Assembly (NCBI GenBank): GCA_025363655.1
Contig: JANYDK010000014.1
Location: 1-64,000, forward strand
DNA: 64,000 bases
Source: Deltaproteobacteria bacterium
GTDB taxonomy: Bacteria > Myxococcota_A > Polyangia > Polyangiales > JADJMO01
Direction of reading: 5' to 3'
Positions within the stretch are counted from its first letter, which is position 1. The number at the start of each line of letters is the position of its first letter. The position numbers and the translations under genes were made by a program. The notes under the pieces are model-generated. The model worked only from the letters and a program-made list of their open reading frames with translations, did no database searches and had not been told where the DNA came from. This document shows positions 53,313 through 60,938 of this stretch, piece by piece.

Positions 53313-54340
53313 GGGACCTTCGGCTTCGGCTTCGCGACGTCGGCCTTGCCGAGCTTGGCGATGTGCTCCTTCGCGTGGTTCGCCCACACGCGCTTGTCAC
53401 CGCCCTGCGCGAGGTACGCTTTCCAACCTTCGAGCGCGGCCACGGGATCGGTCGACTCGAGGCCGATGGCGCGGAAGGCGAGCGCCTCTTCCGGCGAAGG
53501 CAGGCGCGCGCGCACCTCGCTGTTGATTTCGGTCGGCACGCCCTTGGTGGTGGCGATGTTGGCGGCGAGCTCCTTGGCTTGATCGACATCACCGCGACGA
53601 TCGAGCGCGAGGGCGAGCGCGAGGCCCGCGATGCGTTGGATGTCGCGCGACGGCTCGCTCTTCGCGCGCGACTCGCGGAGGATGGCGACCGCCTCGTCGA
53701 GCGCCTTGGGACCGCCCTCGAAGGCCAGTGCGCCGGCCGCGAGGTAGGCGAGGCCGGCAGCGTCGCACTCATTTTTCACGCCGCAGAGCCCTTGCGGGCC
53801 ACTGACGCGCGGGAGGAGCGCGCGATAGATTTTGCGCGCGTCGTCGAGGCGCCCGAGCCGCACCAGCGCCGCGCCGTAGTCGTCGAGGGTCTCGGCGTCG
53901 TCGAGCGCGCGCGGCTCGAGCTCACGCGCCTTCTCCAGCGATGCTGCTGCGTCCGACGACTTTCCCCAACGCGCGTTGGCCTCGCCGCGCACCACCCAGG
54001 GCCCGGCGAAACCCGGCGTCAGCTTCTCGGCTTTGTCGGCGAGCCCGATGGCGACCGCGTATTTCTGATCGCGGAAGGCCTCGACGCCCTGCTGCAGGAC
54101 GCGGCAATGCTCGGCGAGCACCGGCACCTTCGCCGACTCCCAGATGTTGCTCGAGGAGACGTCGCCTCCCCCTGCGCTCTTGTAGAGCGGCGCGCATTCG
54201 GGCGCCTTGCGGGCGAGCCAACTCGACGACGCACCGACGACGCCGACCTTGGGTGTCTGTGCAATGGCCGAGGGCGCCAGCACGAGGCCAGCGAGCCCGA
54301 AGAGCCCCAGGACCGGCGCGAGACGACGCGAGAGAGTCAC
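53309..54340 (-). CDS. Exported TPR protein, partner of the gene downstream
   Basis: A 343-residue protein starting with GTG at 54340. A signal peptide (LSRRLAPVLGLFGLAGLVLAPSAIA) precedes an N-terminal part with three cysteines (APEC, EHC) and TPR-like helices (DQKYAVAIGLADKAEKLTPGFAGPWVVRGEANAR, LDDYGAALVRLGRLDDARKIYRALL). C-terminus is Lys/Pro-rich. It is divergent from prfB with 60 bases between. Confidence 0.75.
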   Translation of the reverse strand: MTLSRRLAPVLGLFGLAGLVLAPSAIAQTPKVGVVGASSSWLARKAPECAPLYKSAGGGDVSSSNIWESAKVPVLAEHCRVLQQGVEAFRDQKYAVAIGLADKAEKLTPGFAGPWVVRGEANARWGKSSDAAASLEKARELEPRALDDAETLDDYGAALVRLGRLDDARKIYRALLPRVSGPQGLCGVKNECDAAGLAYLAAGALAFEGGPKALDEAVAILRESRAKSEPSRDIQRIAGLALALALDRRGDVDQAKELAANIATTKGVPTEINSEVRARLPSPEEALAFRAIGLESTDPVAALEGWKAYLAQGGDKRVWANHAKEHIAKLGKADVAKPKPKVP

Positions 54341-54400
54341 GCCCAAGAGTCTAGCGCACGCTGCTCGCGCAAGGTGCGCGAGGTGTGCTAGAGAACGGCC

Positions 54401-55550
54401 ATGCTCGCCGAGACGCGCGCCACCCTCACGGACCTGCAACAGCGCCTCACGACGCTAAGGGGGCATCTTTGACTTCCCTACGCTCAAGCGGAAGCTCGAA
54501 GAGCTGAACGAACGCGCCGGCGCCCCAGGCTTCTGGGACGACGCCAACAAGGCGCAGGTCATCCTTCGCGAGCGCTCGGACGTCGAAGAGAAGGTCAACT
54601 CGATCGAGAAGCTCGAGCGCGAGGTGACCGACGGCGTCGAGCTCTTGGAGATGGCGGCGGCCGACGGCGGCAAGGAAACCGAGGCCTTCGAGGCCGAGAT
54701 CGTCAAGCAGCTCCCCGGCTTCGGCCAACGGATGCGCCAGCTCGAGCTCTCGCGCATGCTCAGCGGCAAGGCCGACAAGGCGAACGCGATCGTCGAAATC
54801 CACCCCGGCACCGGCGGCACCGACGCCAAAGACTGGGCGCAGATGCTCCTGCGCATGATGCTTCGCTACTGCGAGCGACGTGGCTGGAAGACCGAGGTCG
54901 TCGACTACCAAGAAGGTGACGAAGCGGGCATCGACGGTGCCGCGTTCACCGTCGCCGGTTCGTACGCGTACGGCTTCCTCCGTGCCGAGCACGGCGTGCA
55001 CCGACTCGTACGCATCAGCCCCTTCGACGCCAACGCGCGTCGGCAAACGGCCTTCGCCGCGGTCGAGGTCACGCCGGACAGCGACGAAGAGATCGACATC
55101 GTCGTCAAGGACGAAGACCTCCACACGACGACCATGCGCGCCGGCGGCAAGGGCGGACAGAACGTCAACAAGGTCGAGACGGCGGTGCGCATGACGCACA
55201 TTCCGTCGGGCATCGTCGTCGTCTGTCGCGCCGAGCGCTCGCAGCTGCAGAACCGACTGACGGCCAAGAAGATGCTGAAGGCCAAGCTCTACGAGCGCGA
55301 GCTCGCGCGGCGAGAAGCCGAGGCGGCCGCCTACAACGCGACCAAGAGCCAAATCGCTTGGGGCAGCCAAATCCGCAGCTACGTCCTCGCGCCCTACCGG
55401 ATGGTGAAAGATCACCGCACCGGCCACGAGAACGGCAACACCGACGCGGTCCTCGACGGCGATCTCGATCCGTTCGTCGAAGATTATCTTTTGGCGGCGG
55501 CAGGCGGCACGCTTGGACGGGGCGGCGGCGGCAGCGGCGACGACATGTAA
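54401..55550 (+). CDS. prfB: Peptide chain release factor 2, with programmed +1 frameshift
   Basis: RF2 releases proteins at UGA and UAA. Translation starts at ATG 54401 (MLAETRATL), reads 23 codons to CTT (54467-54469) and meets an in-frame TGA at 54470-54472. The site is AGGGGG-CAT-CTT-TGA-C, almost identical to the E. coli site, so ribosomes shift +1 and continue from GAC at 54471 ([18 protein letters not shown]). The full product is 382 residues. The anticodon-like SPF tripeptide is in [12 protein letters not shown] and the catalytic GGQ in [15 protein letters not shown]. Both confirm RF2 rather than RF1. The feature must be read as a join of 54401-54469 and 54471-55550. Confidence 0.96.
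54456..54473 (+). promoter_or_regulatory. prfB programmed +1 frameshift site
   Basis: Purine-rich AGGGGG (54458-54463) acts as an internal anti-SD-pairing site, followed by CAT CTT and then TGA-C. Low RF2 lets the ribosome pause at TGA and slip one base, giving autoregulation. The stop with C after it is a weak termination context, as expected. Confidence 0.95.
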
Positions 55551-55601
55551 TCGGCTTCGCGGAAGCTCGCGAGAAGCACGCTTCTGCGGTACTTTCTTTC
55601 G

Positions 55602-57074
55602 ATGCGTCGCCCGTCCGAGAGCTCGAGCTCGCTGCAGACGCTGTCCCTCCTCAAACTGGGAGGGCTCGGAGCGCTCGGAGTGCTGGCGTTCACTGCGCTC
55701 ACGGCGCTCGCTCCGCTCTCCGAGGCCGACTTGCTCGATCCGACGGTGGCGCAAACCATCGCCATCGGAGACGGTGGCGCCGCTTGGACGACCACCCGCG
55801 GTGGACCGACGCGCGCCGGCGTCGCGCAGATGTTGCCGCTCTTGCCGATGCGCAAGTCGACGATGCTCGCCCCGGCGCCGATCGTCAGCAGCTTCGGCGG
55901 TCCGCTCGTCACCGCCAACGGCGGCGTCATCGTCGTCATCAACAAGGGTGGCTCGTCGGCCGGCACCGAGCTCTACCTCGACGAGCTCCCTCTCGAAGGC
56001 GGCAAACCGCGCGCTGAAACGCGCATCGGCGACACCATCGCGGCCTCGCCGATCCTCCTCGCCAGCGGCGTGCGCGTCGTCGTCACCCAACGCGGACACG
56101 CGCTCGGCATCGAGGGAAGTGGCACCGTTCGCTTCGACACTGATCTCGCGCCGACCAACAAGAGTGTCGCGAAGGTCGGCCTCGCGCCCCTCCCTGGCGG
56201 CGGCTTCTCGGTCGCGCTCACCGACGAAATCGTCGAGCTCGACGGCGCCGGCACCATCGTCGATCGCGTGCGCATCTCGCTCTCGCCGACTGCGCTTTCG
56301 GTGCGCGAAAACGGCGAAGTACTCGGCGTCACCGTGAGCGGCGATCTCTACGCCTGGCGCGCCGGACGTGCGCTCCATCTCATCGGTACCTTCGGCGAGA
56401 AGAACGCCGCCAGCACCGGCGTCTTCACGGGCGTCGCCGTCTGCCCCGACGGACCGATCCTCGACGGCGTCACCAACCCCCTCCCCGGCCAGCGCAAAGA
56501 GCGTGCGATCTGCGCGCTCCAATTGGCGCAAATCGTCGAGCAAATCGATCTCGCGACCGGCGCCAGGCGCGCGCTCCTGGCCAAGCCGCTGCTTCCCTTC
56601 CACACCCTCCCGGCCGTCGGACTCGGCGGCGATCTCGCCATCGGCAGCGCCGGCGCGACGGTCGTCGGCCTCGCCATCACCGGCATGGACATCGGCCCCT
56701 TCGACGTCCCCGGCAGCGTCAGCGCGCTCGGGCTCTTCAAGGACGCCGGAGTGATCACGATTCCCACCGGCGGCAACGACATCTCCCCGCTCGTCGATCC
56801 GAGCGGCGCAGTGCTCTTCGGCGGCAGCGAAGGCCTCGCCATCGCGCAACCTTCCGGCAGCGCAGTCACGCTCGGAAGATGCAGCGGCGAGGTCGTCGGC
56901 GTCGCCTCGGTCGCCCCCGGCAAGGTCGTGGTCGCGTGTCGCGACGGACGCATCGACGTCTACGTCGACACCGTCGTCGCCCCGCCGAAGCCGAGCGCCA
57001 CCCCGAGCACGCCGACGAGCACACCCACGAGCGCGCCGACCCTGCCGATCACGGGCGGAGACGCCGGCCCGTAG
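55602..57074 (+). CDS. Exported beta-propeller-like protein
   Basis: A 490-residue protein with an N-terminal membrane anchor or signal (LKLGGLGALGVLAFTALTALAPL). The body has repeating beta units of PQQ/WD type (GGVIVVINKGGSS, ASPILLASGVRVVVTQRGHALGIEG, GEVLGVTVSGDLYAWRAGRALHLIG) with roughly seven blades. A Pro/Thr/Ser-rich tail ends PITGGDAGP. It is convergent with nothing and stands alone before the tRNA pair. Ligand unknown. Confidence 0.72.
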   Translation: MRRPSESSSSLQTLSLLKLGGLGALGVLAFTALTALAPLSEADLLDPTVAQTIAIGDGGAAWTTTRGGPTRAGVAQMLPLLPMRKSTMLAPAPIVSSFGGPLVTANGGVIVVINKGGSSAGTELYLDELPLEGGKPRAETRIGDTIAASPILLASGVRVVVTQRGHALGIEGSGTVRFDTDLAPTNKSVAKVGLAPLPGGGFSVALTDEIVELDGAGTIVDRVRISLSPTALSVRENGEVLGVTVSGDLYAWRAGRALHLIGTFGEKNAASTGVFTGVAVCPDGPILDGVTNPLPGQRKERAICALQLAQIVEQIDLATGARRALLAKPLLPFHTLPAVGLGGDLAIGSAGATVVGLAITGMDIGPFDVPGSVSALGLFKDAGVITIPTGGNDISPLVDPSGAVLFGGSEGLAIAQPSGSAVTLGRCSGEVVGVASVAPGKVVVACRDGRIDVYVDTVVAPPKPSATPSTPTSTPTSAPTLPITGGDAGP

Positions 57075-57144
57075 AAAGCGAACGCGCACGATGCCCACGC
57101 GACGAAAAATCGTCCGCTTGGCTCGATTCGCAGCAGATGCAGGC

Positions 57145-57172
57145 TTGACACGACCCGCAATTTCCGTAGAGT
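57145..57172 (+). promoter_or_regulatory. Sigma70-like promoter of the tRNA pair
   Basis: A perfect TTGACA (57145-57150), a 16-base spacer, and TAGAGT (57167-57172) lie about 54 bases before tRNA-Gln. A GC-rich imperfect hairpin lies between the promoter and the tRNA. Confidence 0.6.
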
Positions 57173-57225
57173 GTCGCGCCTCACGCGGGGTTCCGCGAGG
57201 CTTTCTCGTTTTCGCGGGGGACCAT

Positions 57226-57299
57226 TGGGGGATCGTCTAATGGCAGGACGACGGATTCTGATTCCGTCTATCTAGGTTCGAATCCTAGTCCCCCAGCCA
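57226..57299 (+). tRNA. tRNA-Gln (CTG anticodon)
   Basis: Acceptor stem TGGGGGA (57226-57232) pairs with TCCCCCA (57289-57295). The D arm, anticodon stem (ACGGA/TCCGT) with loop TTCTGAT, and T arm (CTAGG, TTCGAAT, CCTAG) are complete. Discriminator G and an encoded CCA follow. Anticodon CTG reads the CAG codon. Confidence 0.95.
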
Positions 57300-57353
57300 C
57301 CAAAGGGTTCGTGAGAGGACCTCTAGGTGTAGACGCAGTGAGTGAGCTTGCTA

Positions 57354-57425
57354 GGCCCCATCGTCTAGCGGTTAGGACATCGGCCTCTCACGCCGGTAAC
57401 ACGGGTTCAATTCCCGTTGGGGTCA
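57354..57425 (+). tRNA. tRNA-Glu (CTC anticodon), integration target
   Basis: Acceptor stem GGCCCCA (57354-57360) pairs with TGGGGTC (57418-57424); discriminator A at 57425 and no encoded CCA. The anticodon stem has a T-G pair and loop CTCTCAC, giving CTC for GAG codons. The T arm is ACGGG, TTCAATT, CCCGT. The 3' half is overlapped by the integrase gene end on the other strand. Confidence 0.95.
57388..57425. other. Putative left attachment site of an integrated element
   Basis: The integrase gene ends inside the tRNA-Glu 3' half, reading the tRNA as ...VTPTGIEPVLPA. Integrases often use a tRNA 3' end as attB, and the element then carries a copy of that end that restores the tRNA. The exact crossover core cannot be set without the second copy, which I did not find in the window. 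Confidence 0.6.
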
Positions 57426-58719
57426 CGAACGAAAGCCCTGGATTCCAAGTGGATCCAGGGCTTTCGACTTTTTGAAAAGCCGAAACTCGTGGCAGAACCC
57501 GGACCAGCACCTCGGGAGGCAGTCGCGGGAACGGAGGCGTGCGGAAGGCGCCGACGCCGAGGTTACGACCGGCCGAGATATAGGCCTGCGTCATCTTGAA
57601 GTCGGTGTGCCCGCCCCGGAACTGGATGCGGATCGGGTCGTCGCCGCGGACCGCCATCCACGTGAGGCACGTGTCGCGGAGCCCGTGGAAGCGGAGCGGC
57701 AGGCGCATCGCGTCGTCCTCCACGTGGAGCGCCTCGCGCATGACCTTCGCCGTCATCAGGTCCTTCCGTAGCAACTCGGCGCGGTCCTCGCCGGGAGGCA
57801 GCTTGAGGAGGCGCGCGGACGCGACCTCGGTGCCCTCGTCGTCGGTGACCTTGCCCAGCGCCCTCGCCTTCGCCTCCGCGATGAGGACGCGGAGGAGCGG
57901 GAGCAATGCCTTCTCGACGTCGAAGGAGCGCGCGCGCTTCGTCTTCGTCGCGCGGTCGCCGCCGGTCTCGCGATCCACCTGGCGGGCGATCGTCAGTCGC
58001 TCGTGCGCGAGGTCGACGTCGGCGACAGTGAGCGCAGCAAGCTCGCCCGCACGGGCACCCGTGTAGAGGGCAACCGCGTAGGCCCGACGCCGGTAGAGTG
58101 GCACCGCCTCGCACGACAGCAACGCAAGCGCCTCGTCGGCGTAGAGGATGGGCTTGTCCTTGTCGACGCCGCCATCGGGGCCTGCGACGTCGCGGGTGGG
58201 GTCGTCCAGCCGGACGCGGAGGGAGAGGTCCTTCGACTTGTGCGCGGCGCCGAACGCGCTCGTGACCTCGCCCCAGACGTTGTCGGCGGTCTTCCAACTG
58301 ATCTCCCCGCGCTCGACGGAGGCGTCGAGGTGCCGGACGACGCGCTCCAGGTCGTCGCGCTTCACCATGCGGATCTCCGTCGGCCCGAGGATGGGAAGAA
58401 CCCACTTGCTCACCCTGCCCCGCGCGTCCTTCACCGAGGTCTGCCCCTTGGCGGCGCGGGCGTTGAAGTAGCGGACCCACCAGTCCGCGCAGCTCTCGGA
58501 CTTCGGCACCTCGACGGCGTCGATCCCCTCGACCCCGCGGAGCTTGATCGCGCGCGCCATCTCCGCGGCTTTCGCGCGAGCCTGCTCCTCGGTGTACCAG
58601 GCGGGGAGCGGGACGACCTTCCGCACGCCGTCGGGGAGCGTGAGGCGGACCTTCCACTGCCCGCCCTGGAAGAAGACCGAGCCCGTCGACGGGCGCCCGC
58701 CTTTGTTCTTCGTCGTCAT
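57388..58719 (-). CDS. Tyrosine site-specific recombinase (phage-type integrase)
   Basis: A 443-residue integrase. An N-terminal arm-binding region (RPSTGSVFFQGGQWKVRLTL) and core-binding helices precede the catalytic domain with R223 (LYTGARAGEL), H345-x2-R348 (FHGLRDTC), H371 (GGHTD) and the nucleophile Y380 (TQAYI). It starts at ATG 58719, overlapping the upstream stop by four bases. Its last 60 or so residues read through the tRNA terminator and into tRNA-Glu. It integrates or excises the element to its right, with the tRNA gene as target. Confidence 0.93.
   Translation of the reverse strand: MTTKNKGGRPSTGSVFFQGGQWKVRLTLPDGVRKVVPLPAWYTEEQARAKAAEMARAIKLRGVEGIDAVEVPKSESCADWWVRYFNARAAKGQTSVKDARGRVSKWVLPILGPTEIRMVKRDDLERVVRHLDASVERGEISWKTADNVWGEVTSAFGAAHKSKDLSLRVRLDDPTRDVAGPDGGVDKDKPILYADEALALLSCEAVPLYRRRAYAVALYTGARAGELAALTVADVDLAHERLTIARQVDRETGGDRATKTKRARSFDVEKALLPLLRVLIAEAKARALGKVTDDEGTEVASARLLKLPPGEDRAELLRKDLMTAKVMREALHVEDDAMRLPLRFHGLRDTCLTWMAVRGDDPIRIQFRGGHTDFKMTQAYISAGRNLGVGAFRTPPFPRLPPEVLVRVLPRVSAFQKVESPGSTWNPGLSFVTPTGIEPVLPA
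57430..57473 (+). terminator. Intrinsic terminator after tRNA-Glu
   Basis: A perfect 14-bp stem (57430-57443 with 57453-57466), a 9-base loop, then ACTTTTT. It ends tRNA transcription and, read on the minus strand, lies inside the integrase coding sequence. Confidence 0.9.
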
Positions 58720-59204
58720 CGCGTGCCTTCCTTCCCTGAGTCTTCGATTAGCCTCTCGACCTCGGGGCCGGTCAGGGAGAGCAGACTTTCCAATGACCTC
58801 GACACGGCGTTGATTGCCTTCCATCTCGACCTCACCTCGGCACGCGTCCGCTCGCGCATCTCGTCCGCGTCGGCAAGTCTTTTGAACCGCGTGAGAATGG
58901 CCGCCGCTTGCTCGTTGTCGCTGTTGTCGGACCTCATCGGCGGAAGGGGTACGCCGGCGAGTTGCGCGAGGTGCTCCTCGGCAACGCGCCCAGCGTAGAG
59001 ATTTACGACGCGCTCGGCTGACTCGTCCCAGCCAGCGTCGTCAGCAAGCTTCGTCGTGAACATCGTCGCGCCGTGGCCCTGTTCGGCTTGTCGGTTGATG
59101 GGCGAACGCACGCACGTGAACTCGACTTCGAGGCCGCTGCCGATGCCAACGACCGCGTGAGCCGCCTCGTGAAAGCACGTGAAGGTTCGTAGGGAGACCG
59201 TCAT
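58716..59204 (-). CDS. Small HEAAH zinc-peptidase-like protein
   Basis: A 162-residue protein with the zinc motif H12-E13-A-A-H16 (FTCFHEAAHAVVGIG) as in FtsH/M41-type proteases, without an AAA domain. A downstream acidic stretch (WDESAERVVNLYAGRVAEEHLA) resembles the M41 third-ligand helix. Such single-domain proteins occur on phages and mobile elements. Start ATG 59204 overlaps the previous stop; the longer upstream frame is not protein-like. Target unknown. Confidence 0.72.
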   Translation of the reverse strand: MTVSLRTFTCFHEAAHAVVGIGSGLEVEFTCVRSPINRQAEQGHGATMFTTKLADDAGWDESAERVVNLYAGRVAEEHLAQLAGVPLPPMRSDNSDNEQAAAILTRFKRLADADEMRERTRAEVRSRWKAINAVSRSLESLLSLTGPEVERLIEDSGKEGTR

Positions 59205-59416
59205 CGCTTGGCCGCCTTCTTCTTCGTCGTCTTGGTCTTCGTTGCCGTGGTGGCCGGTGGGCCGACCTTGATCCCTTCGGAGCGCACGTAGGTGCGGATC
59301 ATCACCCGGAGCGCCTCGGTGCGGGAGCGCGTCCCGACGTGCTCGGCTATCGCGTCGAGGAAGGCGAGATCCTGCTCCGTGAACCGGAAGGCCGTTTGCT
59401 TGATCGTCGACGGCAT
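59201..59416 (-). CDS. Ribbon-helix-helix protein with Lys/Thr-rich tail
   Basis: A 71-residue protein. The first 45 residues (TAFRFTEQDLAFLDAIAEHVGTRSRTEALRVMIRTYV) form a ribbon-helix-helix DNA-binding fold. The tail TATKTKTTKKKAAKR resembles histone-H1-like basic tails. It is the first gene of the integrase run and overlaps the peptidase-like gene by ATGA, so it is probably the operon's autoregulator. ATG 59416 is chosen; GTG 59419 is adjacent. Confidence 0.75.
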   Translation of the reverse strand: MPSTIKQTAFRFTEQDLAFLDAIAEHVGTRSRTEALRVMIRTYVRSEGIKVGPPATTATKTKTTKKKAAKR

Positions 59417-59422
59417 CACTAA

Positions 59423-59451
59423 TGTATAACACCTAGACGGCGTCCGAACAA
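59423..59451 (-). promoter_or_regulatory. Strong sigma70-like promoter, possibly giving leaderless transcript
   Basis: On the minus strand TTGTTC (59451-59446), an exact 17-base spacer, and TATACA (59428-59423) lie with the -10 box 6 bases before the ATG at 59416. Transcription would start at about the ATG, so the mRNA may lack a 5' leader. Confidence 0.55.
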
Positions 59452-59530
59452 GTCGCCTGGTCGCTGTCGCATCGAGGCAGGAGCTGGCTCGCTAACCGAC
59501 AGCCACACTCGGCCAATGGTCAGGTGACGG

Positions 59531-60019
59531 TCAGGTAAGATTCTTCAAGACGATCGACGTCGGCTCCTCTTGCGGAGGCGCCATCTGGGTCGCCGGGAAT
59601 ACTTGCACGATCCACATCGCTCGCTGACGCTGCCAATTCTGTTCACCGAGAAGACGGCTATCAACTCGCAATGCATAGTGCCCAGCCGCGGTCGGGAACC
59701 TGACGCCATGCACGCAGAGACGCACACGCTCGAAGCCGACCGTACTGATGACCAGAATGGGTGACCGAACCAAGTCCGTCGCTTCGTCTTCTTCAGGCGT
59801 AACCACAAGTTGCGCCTCGAATTCGGTCTCGTGCTCTTCGGGATGCACCTTCCAAATGGCGGCGACGTCATACGGCAGGCCGATTTGCGCATCGAGAGCT
59901 TCACCGTCGCGGAGCGAGGGTTGCACTGTCTCGACCAGCGAAAACAAGGTCGTGGTGTTGGTCTCTCGATCGGCGGACGTGCCCAGCGACAGTGCAAGGA
60001 AGTAGCAATTGGTCTTCAC
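59531..60019 (-). CDS. Hypothetical protein of the integrated element (DUF6941-like)
   Basis: A 162-residue protein starting at a GTG that overlaps the upstream stop (GTGA). It begins TNCYFLALSLGTSADRETNTTTLFSLVETV, contains VRSPILVISTVGFERVRLCVHGVRFPTAAGHYALRV, and resembles the small beta-sandwich DUF6941 pattern. No catalytic residues are seen. Two direct 8-mers GGTCAGGT lie just past its end (59518-59536). Confidence 0.55.
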   Translation of the reverse strand: MKTNCYFLALSLGTSADRETNTTTLFSLVETVQPSLRDGEALDAQIGLPYDVAAIWKVHPEEHETEFEAQLVVTPEEDEATDLVRSPILVISTVGFERVRLCVHGVRFPTAAGHYALRVDSRLLGEQNWQRQRAMWIVQVFPATQMAPPQEEPTSIVLKNLT

Positions 60020-60411
60020 GACGGGACCTGTGCGGCAACTCGGCTGCGTTGCGAAATCGGCGCACGTTGCGAGAACGAGTAAGTCGTCGTTTCTCGTGCG
60101 GCGGCCGAGACGTGCGCACTGCCCACGACGACCACGCCGGTGCCGGACGGCCTTATGCCCACCCGACCGCTGCGCAACGGTAGCCGGCTGACGACCACTC
60201 CGGTGGGCCGGTCGAGCGCAACAAGAAGCTCGATCGTGGCGTCATCCAGCCATTCGGTCGCGCATGCAGCGTTGTTACAAGTCGGAATGGGCAGGGTCGC
60301 GGGGATGGGCATGCGGCCCCCTGCCTTCCGCCTGCGCGTGCGCCCTGCGCGCGCCGTCGGTACGACGTGGCCTTCACCACATTCGGGACAAAGTTCAGGC
60401 GCTTCGATCAT
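60016..60411 (-). CDS. Zinc-ribbon protein with YgiT/MqsA-like N-terminus, unknown function
   Basis: A 131-residue protein. A zinc ribbon is formed by LCPECGEG and PTCNNAACATEW (two CxxC-like pairs), as in YgiT/MqsA-type antitoxin heads. The remainder (LDDATIELLVALDRP...) has no helix-turn-helix that I can place, and the C-terminus is Ser/Arg-rich. It overlaps both neighbours by a few bases, so all three are expressed together. A toxin-antitoxin role is possible but not shown. Confidence 0.5.
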   Translation of the reverse strand: MIEAPELCPECGEGHVVPTARAGRTRRRKAGGRMPIPATLPIPTCNNAACATEWLDDATIELLVALDRPTGVVVSRLPLRSGRVGIRPSGTGVVVVGSAHVSAAARETTTYSFSQRAPISQRSRVAAQVPS

Positions 60412-60814
60412 TGTGGATCAGCTCCGAGTTCGTTTGGAGCGGGTGCTCGACTGGGTGGCAGCTGTGCACGATAGTCACTGGTGCGGGTACGGACGGTGGC
60501 TGCCGAAGGTAGACTTGGATGTAACAACCGATGGACTCGAAGCGAGGTCCTGGCAGCACGGCAACGCTCTCGCACTTCCCATAGACGTCCTTGATCGGCG
60601 GATCGTCGCGGTAGACGTCGGCGTAGTGGTCGATCTTTAGCGCTCGTTTCGTGAATTTCTCGATGAAACTAGCGGCTTCTCTCTCGTCGAAGCCTAGCCG
60701 ATCCTGGAAGACGTCGCTTGTCTTGCGGCTGAGCCGGACAGATACGCGCGACGCATTGACGGCCAGAAGCGGATAAATCGGCGACTTCCAAGCGCTCTGG
60801 TGACGTCCGGGCAT
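60395..60814 (-). CDS. Hypothetical protein of the integrated element, first gene of an overlapping trio
   Basis: A 139-residue protein. The core reads RKTSDVFQDRLGFDEREAASFIEKFTKRALKIDHYADVYRDDPP, then DVYGKCESVAVLPGPRFESIGCYIQVYLRQ. The alpha/beta order and basic surface faintly resemble small RNase-like toxins such as MqsR, but catalytic residues cannot be named. Its end overlaps the zinc-ribbon gene by 17 bases. Codon use has more A/T than the host genes. Confidence 0.5.
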   Translation of the reverse strand: MPGRHQSAWKSPIYPLLAVNASRVSVRLSRKTSDVFQDRLGFDEREAASFIEKFTKRALKIDHYADVYRDDPPIKDVYGKCESVAVLPGPRFESIGCYIQVYLRQPPSVPAPVTIVHSCHPVEHPLQTNSELIHNDRSA

Positions 60815-60938
60815 TCGGCCTACTAGAGTGTCGCGCTACCCGCGCTTGGGCGCCAGCCTGCACACCCGTTGAGTTTGTCGCGGGACCTTGAGGCGTCCAC
60901 GGACACGTCCCATCCTTGGCCGCGCTGGGCCGCGCTGG

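Noticed and set aside
60395-60814. Firm assignment as MqsR toxin with MqsA antitoxin
   Set aside because: Similarity is vague, the zinc ribbon alone is not proof, and no helix-turn-helix or RNase residues could be placed; kept only as a low-confidence hypothesis.
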